Shown: in pieces, positions 41,129-51,295 of the stretch
Numbering within the stretch: the stretch's first letter is position 1
Layout of the letters: every line of letters starts with the position of its first letter
Origin: Nothophaeocryptopus gaeumannii
Lineage: Eukaryota > Ascomycota > Dothideomycetes > Mycosphaerellales > Mycosphaerellaceae
Direction: 5' to 3'
DNA length: 64,000 nucleotides
NCBI GenBank assembly: GCA_031771865.1
Contig: JASISA010000041.1
Location: 1,736,001-1,800,000, forward strand
The notes under the pieces: generated by a model
What the model was told of the DNA's origin: nothing
What the model saw: only the letters and a program-made list of their open reading frames with translations
Databases searched by the model: none
Program-made: the position numbers and the translations under genes

Positions 41129-42930
41129 TCATTCCTCCTCAACCGGCGTAAACACCAAATCCAACGGCGCCAAACTGACAGTAAAATGATCCTTACTCTC
41201 CCACTCCAGCCTATGTCCGTCCTCCCCGTCCGCAAACCTCACATCATACTCCAGCAACAGCCTCGCAGTAAGTGTGCGAATCTCCATCAACGCCACGCTT
41301 CTACCTATACAGCCCCACCTACCTGAGAAGAACGGCGAAAAGGCCTTCTTATGTTTCACAAGCTCAGGTTTGCTGTACCACCGCTCCGGGATGAAAGACG
41401 AAGCGTCGGCGTAGACACGCTCGTCTGCAGAATAGCGTCAGTTTGAGTTCAATTCTTCGAAGGGGAAAGGATTTTCTTGCCTCTCGCAACAATCCACTGC
41501 GGTATATTAAACGTCACTTTCCCCGGTATGAACGTCTCTCCAACTCTCATTCCCTCCTTCGGCGTCGTGCGATATGCGCCTGAAGGGCCAGGTGGATAGA
41601 GTCGAAGAGCTTCGTTTATCGCTCCGCTAAGATGTTCGCAATGTACAATGTCTTTATCGGAGAAGTTCTGACCGACATGTTGGATGACTATGTGTAGTTC
41701 TGTTCGGATCTTCTTGACGTCCTCTGGATGCTGGGCGAGCAGATAGAAGAGATATGTGAGTGTTGCGGAGGTCGTGTCGCTTCCAGCAACGATGAGAAGT
41801 CCAGCATCTAGACGGAAATATGGGTTTCGTTCGGGGTGAGGATCGTCTTCGTAGATTTTGTAGAGCCGGGATGAGATGCTGCTTCCGCAAGTCGGTGCGC
41901 TGCCTTTTTCTTGGTAGAAGTTGTTGTGAACTGCGTCTGCGAGCTCTCTGTCGCGGAATTGGAAGAAGGGTGCCATTGGGTTCTTTGGGAGCCACTTCAG
42001 CAGGACCACGAACCTTGCACACAGGTCAGCTTTCCTATCTTTAGGAACCGCGAATGATGAGCTTACCACATAGGAGGCGTCACTCCCATCAAAGCCATTG
42101 CTTCGGTCAGCAATCCCAGCACTTGATGCTTCTCCCCTGAGTCCAGCATGCCATAGTTCTTCCCAAATGCAAGAGCGCCCATGTTATCGAAACTGTAGAG
42201 GTTAAACCATTTCGAGACGTTGACAGGCCCACCTCTGAACTCGGCCATGCGTGCGATGAATTTATCATTGAATGTCTTGATCTTAGTCTCGTACTGGCGA
42301 ATGGCTTTGTCCGAGAATGCTGGCTGCCAAAGCTTGCGACGAGCATCGTGCTTCGTTTTGTCTCGCTCGCCGTGCAGAGACGGAGTAGGGTAGTCCGCGT
42401 CGTACCAAGGGCCTTTGCTCGCCACGGTGTTTTGAGTCTCAACAAAGTCTGGATCGACCACCGATATATGGTTTGCTCCGGTGCGTACGATTGGGCCATA
42501 CTGCCTACTGGTTGTCAGTTCACGTTGAAAGAGACAGAAGGCTAGCTTACTTGTGAAGCTCATCCAACTTGCGGTATTGGTTAAGGTCCCTTCCAACATG
42601 CAACGCTATCCAGAAATCGGTCACCCTGGCCGTATAAGGGCCTGGGAATTGGTTGAGCGGATTGAAGAGGATGCGATATATCATGGTGCTACCCACAGCG
42701 CCTAAGACGAAGGATCCTAGTAACCATGCAGTTGTTGCAACGGCGTGCCTCAAGGGTAGTGCAAAGTGAGACGCAAGTGCAAAAGGTGTCCCTATGGTAG
42801 TTGCCACGCATATCGACACGATTGCCAACATTTGTCGATGGTACTCATATTGATGGAAGTACAGCAGATGTACTGCTACACCTGCGAGGAGGGAGATGGC
42901 GAGGTAAGCGTTCTCAATCATGGCGACCAT
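41129..42930 (-). CDS. cytochrome P450 monooxygenase
   Basis: Membrane-bound haem monooxygenase. Four exons, 42930-42551, 42504-42067, 42013-41481 and 41424-41129, 548 residues. The N-terminus has two to three hydrophobic segments before the FPGPYTARVTDFW proline hinge. The I-helix reads AGSDTTSA, the ExxR is in INEALRLYPPG, PERW follows, and the haem loop FFSGRWGCIG carries Cys489. Intron three has a GC donor (AGAG then gcaaga) with a normal AG acceptor; splicing it joins VARD to ERVYADASSF in phase and gives the expected protein. The two other introns are 46 and 53 nt with GT donors. A second Met three codons in (42921) is an equal start. Family resemblance is to fungal CYP groups acting on alkaloids or phenolics; substrate unknown. 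Confidence 0.88.
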
Positions 42931-44305
42931 TGAAGAAGTAACTAATTCTAGCGGTGATCAGTCATGCTATATCCATTCGTATCTTCTTATGTTTTGTTAT
43001 CGGATCGCAGCGGGTCGGTCGTCGAGGATTTCATCTTCAGCATGCTTCGCTCATCCTTTGCGAAAAGGGAAAGCGCCGAGAGAACGGAACTCCTTGCACC
43101 GGGTCGGGGTGTCTTTTTGCCGGCGCTTCCTGAAACCTGGACATATGCATTGCTGTAGGCTGGCTGGCTCGCCTTTCACGGACGGAGAAGCAAGTTTTGT
43201 AAGCGTTGATTCGCAAGATGGATCTGTCGAGAGGTCGCGCACGCCGCGGTAGTTCCTATGTTACAGGGAAGGCATGTTCAACGTTCCATGATCGTTGCGG
43301 TTGACTCGACGAGCCGGTGTCAGTCTCGGTCCCCTACTGCTGCCAAGAATTATGAAGCATACGATAAGGATGCATAAAAGAATCAGGACGACCTATCGCA
43401 GATGGACGTAGTGCTCTGGTGGTATCAAGGGAGCCGAGAAGTCTCATAAGTGCACCAAGACCAGCAACTTGCACCCAGCATCCAGCATCCATAAGTGCCA
43501 AGTGCTGCATCCTGAGCTACCCTACATTGTGTGAATGAACATGGAATGCGGAGGGAGTCATGTAATCCGATGAGCAAAGCGTGGAATTCTAAATATAAGG
43601 TGAGGTGAGGTCGCCTTCTGATCCGATGATCTCATCAAGCAGCACCTTCACATTGACGGCTGACACTGCATCGCCATATACATAATCGAGTCGGCGCGAG
43701 GTAAAGCAGAGGTTGAAGGACGAAGTTGATCATGCTGATGTGATGAGCAGACAGCCGTGAATGCTGATCGTCCGTAAAGCCCGGTGAAGGCGGCATCGGA
43801 CGAGGCATTGGATTCATTAGACTTCGATGCTCTTGACGAAATCGTCGAGAACTTGCTAAGTAGGAGGCTGACGCTTGCGTTCGTAAGGGGCCGCATAAGC
43901 CGTCCGCGCAAACGACTGATTGAATGTTGGAGTGGTTGGTCTTGCGGACTACAAGGGCAGTAAAGCGCGTTGTACCTACTCGAGGGCGTATGGGGATTTA
44001 CGGAGCTCGGCTCTGCCCTCGGAAGTAGACCCAGCGCAACGGCTCCAAGCAGTGTCTTGTCTATGTTGTTCGATTCCCCGCGAATGACGGACTCGTGTTG
44101 AACGAGTCGCTGACTTCTCTCAAAATACTCAAACTGTCTTCGTGGTCTTCTTTCCGTCTCCGTAGTCCTATTCAACTAACAATGCCCTGCTTGGTGAAGG
44201 GCGTTGTCCCGAGGCAGGCTCCGCAATCCAGTAGCCGACTTGAATTTAATTCTAGCTGCTTGTCCCTGGGACAGGAACTTCTTATACGAGGCATCACCCA
44301 GATGC
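42931..44305. other. intergenic, no gene seen
   Basis: About 1.4 kb with only overlapping short frames on both strands. Base composition is somewhat AT-richer than in genes. No repeat or mobile element recognised. Confidence 0.35.
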
Positions 44306-44967
44306 TCAGATTCGTGCAGTCGGTGTCAATGACACTCGTTGCCCTGTGGATGTCTTTGCTTGGTGACCTTGGGCCTCATTCATTCCACTGCTCCCTGACA
44401 GGATCAAAGTACGGTCTGAGGCCATTGTTGTCATCGAATTCGACTGCGGTTCAAGAACGTCAGCAGAGATCACACATTCAGTGTCTGCGGGCGTACTGCT
44501 GGTCTGTATAGCTTCTTTTGAATTGGATGGACTTTCATCCTCGACTGTATGTTCGCACGATGTCGGATCGTTGGCACCGGTGCTCGAAGGTTTCTGACGA
44601 CCATCCCGGTAGCGGAACACGTGCCAGACCATCTGGTAGATAAATCAACCACTGGTCTTGCCCATGAGAATGGAAGGCGGCCTACCCATCGCACTATCCA
44701 ATTTGGTCTGTGAGGTTGCTCAGGGTCATGTGCGAGTTCGTAAACAGGTCTCGTGGTTATCGAAGCTGTCTCTAGAATACGTTGTACCTCGGCGTCCATA
44801 GTAGCTTCATCAATCTGAGAAGTCGTATATGATATTTGATGTGCGCCAGCTGCTGAGTGGCTTTGTGCTCGGGCGTTGAGGGCGGCTATGATCCTTTTGC
44901 GGCCCTCGCTGGCCTCGAGCTTTCTTGAGTTGTTAGGGCGGGGGTTGCATCTGACTTGCATACTCAT
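44306..44967 (-). CDS. small orphan protein
   Basis: Tentative two-exon gene: 44967-44686 and 44632-44306 (intron 53 nt, donor gtaggc, acceptor taccag), 202 residues. The N-terminal part is basic and helical (NNSRKLEASEGRKRIIAALNARAQS), a little like the basic region of fungal bZIP proteins but without a leucine zipper. The junction NWIVRW to MVWHVFRYRDGRQ is in phase. The second exon is Ser/Thr rich and acidic. No family recognised and no conserved domain; it may be a species-level orphan. Confidence 0.42.
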
Positions 44968-46484
44968 CGACGAACCTTCATAAGATTGTAAATGCGGCGA
45001 TGCGCCACGTTGCCCATGTCCAGGCAGAGATGGTTCAGAAGTCTACTCTTTGAGTCGCTTCTTGGAAGTGCTGGAATCATCGGAGCCATGTTACAACATA
45101 GACCTTGGAATGCCCATGCAAGAAGTCAATCGGCCAAGAGAGCACTTGGAAGTAACCAGATAAGGCGGAGTTCTCTATTAGAGAAACTCCTAAAGCGTCG
45201 TTGCTTGGACAGTCTAGACGGTCGTGAGCAAGGCCCCAGCTGCCGAATAGCACCACGTTCGGCTCGTCATGCACATCTCATTCTGCCACATGAGTTTTGC
45301 CTGCGAAATGAGCGATCGGTGACTGGCTCCGGCTTTAGCGCCGCGCATGGCCTTCGATACTACACACAGCGACTCATGCTGTGTAACTCATGCTGGTTGC
45401 CAGCGAGAACGCCATGACCAAGCCCATCGAGTGACTTCTGACACCTGATTCTAGCCGTTGATGTTGAGCACGATCGTACATTCCCACAGGTCTCTGCGCG
45501 CATGATTGGCGGTGGCAAGGCGTCTGAATATGTAGGATTTCTGAGTGTCCCAACCAAGTAACAGTGTCGTTGCTGAGGCCGGCTGCCGCTCCGACAGGGC
45601 AGAGGATCAAGAGTGTGTGGCGCTATGTAGCCGAACGCCCCACTTTACATCAGAATGACAAGGTTACCTCAAAAACATAGCGTGAGAGCTTCCAATCTGA
45701 TCTTCGTACCACCGAATTGGGCACGATCGATAGGAGCTCAAGCCGAAGAACTGCTGTTAGCAGAATGGCCCGCATCGGATAACAACGTCCGATCGATCAG
45801 TCACCTCCCGGCTCCATTCGCTAGTGTCCATCATTGAAGTTCGGTGCCTTGGTCCGGAGTTGATGTCCGGGTCCGAAACGCTGTGATTCTGGATTTTCAA
45901 GGTTGACCTTCCTGTCAAGGCCTCGGAGAAGTGTAGAGTCACCTTGCAGGGCAGTGCTGCAATGTGCAATGTGCTAGTCTCTTGTTAGACGACCTTGCTG
46001 TCGACGTGCCACAAGCGAGGGACCCTAAGGAGGCATGGAAACAGCCGACATGCCGCGGATCATCTAGACCTTGAAGAATAATATATCTTGGAGGTCATTA
46101 GGAAATGTAGGTAGAGCATTGACTCTTCGCTTGTACGTTCCAGAGTCCGGTCGCGGACAAGAATGGATGCCAAGCCATATGTTTCAGAAGCCTGCAGTAG
46201 TGGCACCCTTCGCTTCCAGAGCTTCTCCTTAGAGGACCGCTGCGCTGTCTGTTAGCGCCCTGCGAAGTCCAACCCAGTCTCAAATGGCTAAGCCGGCGAC
46301 CAGACTTGAAGATACATGGCTGGAAGTAGCTCCGAAGTGCTGTAATTGGTCGCAAGTTGTTCCACTAACCATTTTGAACACTGTTGTTCTGGCGAGCTGC
46401 ATCCCGCACACTTCGTCTCTTTCCGACATTTCTTCTGTCAAAATCGCTTGCCGATAGGCAACGTCAATGTCAGATAGCAGTCAG
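44968..46484. other. intergenic, no gene seen
   Basis: About 1.5 kb without a supported gene on either strand; the frames present are short and end at random. Could hold eroded mobile DNA, but no terminal repeats were found. Confidence 0.35.
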
Positions 46485-48377
46485 TCACAAGTTGTGAACA
46501 TCAATATCCTGGAAAAATGAAGGAATGCTCGGATCAAGATTACTTTCCAGGAGTCCTTCCAGGTCTTCAATATTCCATTCCTGATCCAGAAAGTCGAAAG
46601 TAGGGTCTATCGTCGGAACCGTACTCTGCAAAATCTCTGCATGACGAAACTCAGGAGCAGTGCGTGGCGGATGTGTTGAAAGTCCCGGTGCTCCTCCACT
46701 CAAGAGTTCGTTCTGTGGATCTTGGAGGATTTTCGTTGCCATCTCCGCCATGAAGGCGGCAGACCAGAACACTCTTCCCAAAATTTGCAATTGCTGACAG
46801 GCCAGTGAAAGTTGAACTTTGGCGCGAGAGCGTTTCGTTGCAACAGTGGAATGACGAAAGTCTCGGCAGGCTGCGCTTAGCGAGAGCGACAGTGCATACG
46901 GGACAAACGGCAACATAACGAGTCCAGATGTATGCTGTCCAGTCATGATGGAAATAATTTGCGTCGCTGCTGATTCTTGGCGTGCATTTCGGCGGATATG
47001 AGTGGCGGAGCTAGCTCTGGTCTGCCGTCGACATGAAAGAACAGCCACGGCGTAGTAAAATAGCTCCAGAGTTGACATCGTGTGAGAAGGAATATGTAAA
47101 GCTTCAGAATCCACCAGAATTTCTTCGAAGGCTGGAAAATGAGCATCTGGGATCTCTGCCTCTGATGCGGCAGCGTTTGGCCTATATAGCGAGATGACCT
47201 CGTCAAGGAGCACAGCTGTGTTGACCAGCACCTTGAATGCGGGCTGTTGGCGTTTCGCACATTCGGACACAGACCTCCCCATGTCAACTTCGTGCATCAA
47301 GACTGGACGTCCATGTATCGCGGCCTGCATTCGATCCATCGTCCATACCAGGCAGAAGAGCCCAGACAATCTTTCATCTCTGGCAGGGTCTCGAGGCTGG
47401 TGAAGTCCGATAGTGTATCCCAGATGTACGGCCCGCGCAAAGAACTGGGATGTGTACTCAAGATTCTCTTTGGACACTGAGACAATGGACATTGCTACCA
47501 GCGCACGTATGACGATGGTCTTGTCCGCGACGAGCGAAAGCTCGATGGTCAATCTCATAGCTGCCAGAACCCTTGCTCCGAAGTCTGCTGGCTTCAGCTT
47601 GCATGTATCATTGCCTAGCTGGAGATATGGCGCGACCGCAGCGTTTGCACATGCGGCGAGACAGATGATCTGTTCTTGGAGAAGCTTTGACGGACCTCTG
47701 AGCGCGTCTGCGCGGTACAGCTTCTCATCGATGCAAGGCAGCATATCATGAATGTTCTCAAAGTAGTATTTCTCCAGTGCTGTCATATGCTCAGATGTTG
47801 GCCGCACTTCCAGAAATTGTTCTCGAAGCAATGCCATCAGCTGGGTTCGTAGACCGGGGGAGCTGAAGTGGAACAGGCTTGCAGACGTAAACACATCGTC
47901 GTTTCCGACAGATGGAGTGCGTTCGCCAGTGCTCGCATCCCGATGCCACACGCCAATTCTATTCGCTTGTTGCCGCGTCGGGCTCGTTGCTGCGAGAAGT
48001 TCTACTTCTGGATTTAGATCGCCAATGAAGCGGTCTTGTATACCATCAGAACGCGTAGTGTTCGGCCTCTTCGAGAGCCGATCCGGAGAGTAGTCGCCAT
48101 CGCTGGCTGGGATTGATCGGTCCGCATCAAATGAAGACATTGCACTGTCATGGCCCGCTTGCCCACGCGCTGGGCTAGAAGTGTGCCGACCATCGCGGGC
48201 CACGGGTGTCATGGAAGGTCCAGTTTCATTCAGGTCTCCGTGGAGACATCGTTTCTTTCTCCGGCGGCATGGGCTGCAAGCCCGCTGTGCAACCTGTCGC
48301 TTTCCGCTCGACGGCTGTCCGCCGCCCGTCACGAAACGGAACGTGGTGAAGGGTGAGGTGTTCTGCGTGTCCGACAT
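46485..48377 (-). CDS. fungal-specific transcription factor with partial Zn2Cys6 cluster
   Basis: Intronless, 630 residues. RACSPCRRRKKRCLHGD at residues 33-49 gives the first half of a Zn2Cys6 cluster (C-x2-C-x6-C). No other Cys appears before about residue 215, so the second half (C-x2-C-x6-C) is absent. RFIGDLNPEVELL near 115, just before the middle homology region, is a block I associate with this kind of factor. The middle region (about 200-420) shows YFENIHDMLPCIDEKLYR, ARAVHLGYTIGLHQPRD and CLVWTMDRMQAAIHGRPVLM, all classic for Fungal_TF_MHR. Acidic, aromatic residues at the C-terminus (WNIEDLEGLLESNLDPSI) look like an activation domain. Target genes unknown; the nearest accessory genes are a P450 and orphans. 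Confidence 0.8.
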   Translation of the reverse strand: MSDTQNTSPFTTFRFVTGGGQPSSGKRQVAQRACSPCRRRKKRCLHGDLNETGPSMTPVARDGRHTSSPARGQAGHDSAMSSFDADRSIPASDGDYSPDRLSKRPNTTRSDGIQDRFIGDLNPEVELLAATSPTRQQANRIGVWHRDASTGERTPSVGNDDVFTSASLFHFSSPGLRTQLMALLREQFLEVRPTSEHMTALEKYYFENIHDMLPCIDEKLYRADALRGPSKLLQEQIICLAACANAAVAPYLQLGNDTCKLKPADFGARVLAAMRLTIELSLVADKTIVIRALVAMSIVSVSKENLEYTSQFFARAVHLGYTIGLHQPRDPARDERLSGLFCLVWTMDRMQAAIHGRPVLMHEVDMGRSVSECAKRQQPAFKVLVNTAVLLDEVISLYRPNAAASEAEIPDAHFPAFEEILVDSEALHIPSHTMSTLELFYYAVAVLSCRRQTRASSATHIRRNARQESAATQIISIMTGQHTSGLVMLPFVPYALSLSLSAACRDFRHSTVATKRSRAKVQLSLACQQLQILGRVFWSAAFMAEMATKILQDPQNELLSGGAPGLSTHPPRTAPEFRHAEILQSTVPTIDPTFDFLDQEWNIEDLEGLLESNLDPSIPSFFQDIDVHNL

Positions 48378-49077
48378 CGAGGGAGGCCATACTTTGGAGG
48401 GCCCTCCGAGGGCAGCGGTGGCGGACTTCGAGTATCTAAAATTGCGGAGGCTAGTCCCAAAATAGTAACGCCGATGAGACGCTCTCGACTCTCTTCATCA
48501 GCCGACTTACTCTCTCTGCATGCACTGTCTCTGACGGCGAAGCCATCTACCCCGAGGCTGCTGTCTGCCTGTAACCGTCGATTCTTTGAGGCTATAGAGG
48601 ACAGCAAAAGATACTCGATCTACCCCTTGCCCATCACCTGACCGCAAGCCGCAGGCCGTTCAGCAGGTCGCAGACGCATACCATATCTCCAAAGCGCCGA
48701 GTATTGCCTACAGCGTTGTTGTCAGTCTGTCTCCGCCTGAGGCTGATACAGTACTAGGGCAGCAGATGGACCTTCCGATTACACAACATGACTCAAATCG
48801 TATCATTGAAGCTGTTAGCCGACACATTTCCTACTTCGACGGCACTGCATGTCGGCTGTACAACAGTGAGAGAACGGATGGGATGGGCCAATCGCTACTG
48901 AATGCGTACAATATGCGGCTGTGCCATGCCTGTTCAGCTTCAGCTCCTTCAGCGAGTACGAAAGTCGCGTGGCATATATGAAGACGACAACCATTGCAGT
49001 TTACATAGCGCTCTTTCGATATCAACTATACACGACGCACATACAACAGATACAATAGCATACACGACTTCACAATA
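48378..49077. promoter_or_regulatory. divergent promoter region
   Basis: About 700 bases between the starts of the transcription factor (minus) and the LURP/tubby-like gene (plus). No specific motif assigned. Confidence 0.35.
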
Positions 49078-49704
49078 ATGGCCGAATCACAAGAAATGAC
49101 CAAACTCAACTGCGACTTTTCCTGGGCCAAGTTCAGGTGCCTTCTCACCAACGCTTCGACCGGCGACAAAGAATATGCCATCCAGACAAGAGCCACGAGT
49201 CCCGACCTCAAATTCAAGTACGCCAACAATGACTTTGTCTTCGGTACTGGCAATCTTCGCGTATTCAAGATCGATGCTGAGTGCACCGTCCGCGATCAGC
49301 CCATCACGGTCAAAGCTTTGAAACGATGGACCACCAGATACACGCACCTCAGCTACACTTTCGCTGATGAGCCTGTGATACTCACTTGGACGACTACTTC
49401 TGGACTCAAGAACTGGAGCTTCATCTGTTTGGATCCCAATCAGGAGCCAATCATGAAATTCTCCTGCAATGTTTGGGCTATGAAGAAGATTGGGATGATT
49501 GAGTTCATGGGTCGGCCTCGTCAAGCGCTCAAGGAGGAGCTCATCGTCACGGGATTGACGCTGTTCTACTGCATGGTCTATAGGTCCAGCAATCTCCTCC
49601 CCTTCTTTGGAGCGATCTTTGCAAAACCTGGTCCGATTCAGAACGACACTGGGAAGGATGCCATGCCGCTCGAGTCTGTTGGCTCGTCGAGCAAAAAGGA
49701 GTAA
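49078..49704 (+). CDS. possible LURP-one/tubby-like fold protein
   Basis: Intronless, 208 residues. The sequence alternates short beta-type stretches (EYAIQTRAT, DFVFGTGNLRVFKIDAECTV, RYTHLSYTFADEPVILTWT, NWSFICLDPNQEPIMKFSCNVW) and then a hydrophobic helix (LKEELIVTGLTLFYCMVYRSS). That order, a barrel around a central helix, is what LURP-one-related and tubby C-terminal folds show, and fungi have many small proteins of this sort. The match is by pattern only. No signal peptide. The ATG at 49078 is in an AATAATGGC context. Confidence 0.5.
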   Translation: MAESQEMTKLNCDFSWAKFRCLLTNASTGDKEYAIQTRATSPDLKFKYANNDFVFGTGNLRVFKIDAECTVRDQPITVKALKRWTTRYTHLSYTFADEPVILTWTTTSGLKNWSFICLDPNQEPIMKFSCNVWAMKKIGMIEFMGRPRQALKEELIVTGLTLFYCMVYRSSNLLPFFGAIFAKPGPIQNDTGKDAMPLESVGSSSKKE

Positions 49705-50224
49705 CATATACTGGCTAAGGTAGTGGAGCAGCCTCCTCCTCCTTACGCCAAGTTCTAAGGTGATCTTGTGCGGCATCGCTATTGAGCGAATTATCCAATG
49801 CCATCGAGAATGTTTACTTGTGTCGCTTTAGCGGTGGCGTTCTGTTGTGGAGTCTGATAAGATGCTATGGACATCCCTTGGCTTCACACTAGGGTCATAC
49901 GGCAAAGAGCGATGCTTTTACGACTCGCAAACACAGGAGGAGAACTCTAGTTCTATGCTGCGGGCTCTGGGACCGTCATGGCGCCACCTGTCTCGTAACC
50001 CAAAAGGCCGACGCCTTACAAGCCTCTAAGACGCAATCTGTCATATTTCCCCAACTGCCAAAAACAGAGACGCACTATGAAACGAGTGCCGTAGCGGAAA
50101 AGGCCCGCTTTTTCCAATATCATATGAAGAAGAGAAGGACTCGCTTCCCGCCTGTCTCCACTCTAGCACATAGATTTTGCTTCCTGGATGATTTCAAGCC
50201 GGGAGCCAGATTCACAGTAGAATC
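49705..50224. other. intergenic, no gene seen
   Basis: About 520 bases of spacer between the LURP-like gene and the MITE-like element. Confidence 0.35.
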
Positions 50225-50262
50225 AATGTTTGGTTGAATTATTTAGGATTCAACCAAACATT
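50225..50262. repeat. perfect 15-bp inverted repeat with 8-base loop
   Basis: aatgtttggttgaat (50225-50239) is matched by its exact reverse complement at 50248-50262. It forms the left edge of the element at 50241-50545 and would fold into a strong hairpin. Confidence 0.88.
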
Positions 50263-50545
50263 CAGAGGTTTGAATACTCGCTAAGAGGAGGCGGTCCCTG
50301 CAAAAGATAGGACTCCGGGTGCTGCCTTAGGCGCTACCTTAGGCTCTACTTCAGGCTTGCCTCTTACACTTTCCACGCCGACAGAGACGTAATAGCGCTT
50401 GCTTCGACTTGCCTCCGCGATAATAGCGACAGCAAAGGGCATAGAAGTGTTTAGGCTACCCTAACCTCGCTGTCGCTACCCAGTCTCCTCACTGCTACCT
50501 AAACCCTCTGAATGTTTGATTGAGTTTTGGATGAATCCTGAAACT
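50241..50545. mobile_element. MITE-like element with imperfect terminal inverted repeats
   Basis: Left end begins atttaggattcaaccaaaca and continues ttcagaggtttga; the reverse complement of the right end (about 50501-50545) reads ttcaggattcatcc, then atcaaacattcagagggttt. About 300 bases lie between and code for nothing. Size, inverted ends and lack of coding fit a miniature inverted-repeat element. Exact ends and a target-site duplication could not be fixed by eye. Confidence 0.5.
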
Positions 50546-50642
50546 CGAATCAAAAGTAAACTCAGTCAAGCTTTGATTGAAAACTTTTGACCTCATTCAA
50601 GAATCAAAACCATGCTCTAGCATAACGGTCCAAATCGTCACC

Positions 50643-50939
50643 ATGAAATCCCTCTCCACCATTGCTGTCCTATTCACGCTCCTACTCTCGACAGCCCCCA
50701 GCTGCCGCAGAAGGCCGATGCTGAAACTCAAAACCATTGCTACGAGGACCGTCTTCCACCGCCGAACAAGAACGTCAAGATCCCTGAGCATTGCGGGCCG
50801 TATACTCGTACGTGAACTGTAATTCGTCTTGAAAGAGGGGTTGGTTGTGAGTTTCTGACTCGATTCCAGGGGCCTGCAAACGGGACACGTACGTGGAGAT
50901 GAAAAGGCGATGAAGAGAGTTTGTGTTGGGTAATGATGA
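50643..50939 (+). pseudogene. small secreted peptide gene with a frame break
   Basis: MKSLSTIAVLFTLLLSTA at 50643 is a good signal peptide. In its own frame the frame ends after 59 residues with a basic tail. A different frame from about 50702 carries a peptide of quite different character (QNHCYEDRLPPPNK, then KIPEHCGPYT) with Cys residues and Pro. The two frames meet at a run of five C near 50695-50699. A gtacgtg donor follows at about 50811, with an acceptor near 50871 leading to a short tail ending KRVCVG. A length error in the C run, a mutation, or chance are all possible. I do not name a function. Confidence 0.4.
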
Positions 50940-51295
50940 TCGAGATCCGAGAGCATTTCTCCTCTACGGGATGCCGCCGCCAGGAGAAAGCAGTGAGAGA
51001 CGACGCGGTCGAGTGCGTTGTACCGCATGTACGGGAGATCAGATAGGTCCGGTCGATGCGTCATGAAACCAAAGTGGAGAGAGGAACGATCTTTCGGTTT
51101 GAGTCGATGAATGAAGGGCAAGGAGTTGATACCGAGCATCCGGCAATATAGCCCGGCGGCTTTGGTGATACCATCCGCTTGCTAGGCAGTCAATCACAAT
51201 ATATCAAAGTGTATTCGGGTATACCTGCCCAGCTTCTCGTCACTGCTCGCCTGCAGGCTCATGCGAACTCCAGACACCACGCTTGCTATACAACA
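50940..51295. other. intergenic, no gene seen
   Basis: About 350 bases before the stop of the ArfGAP gene. Nothing recognised. Confidence 0.35.

Noticed and set aside
43648..44175. 175-residue minus-strand frame
   Set aside because: Low-information composition, no conserved block and no splice partner.
41129..48377. P450, orphan genes and a transcription factor as a secondary-metabolite cluster
   Set aside because: No backbone enzyme (PKS, NRPS, terpene synthase, DMAT) is present within the window.
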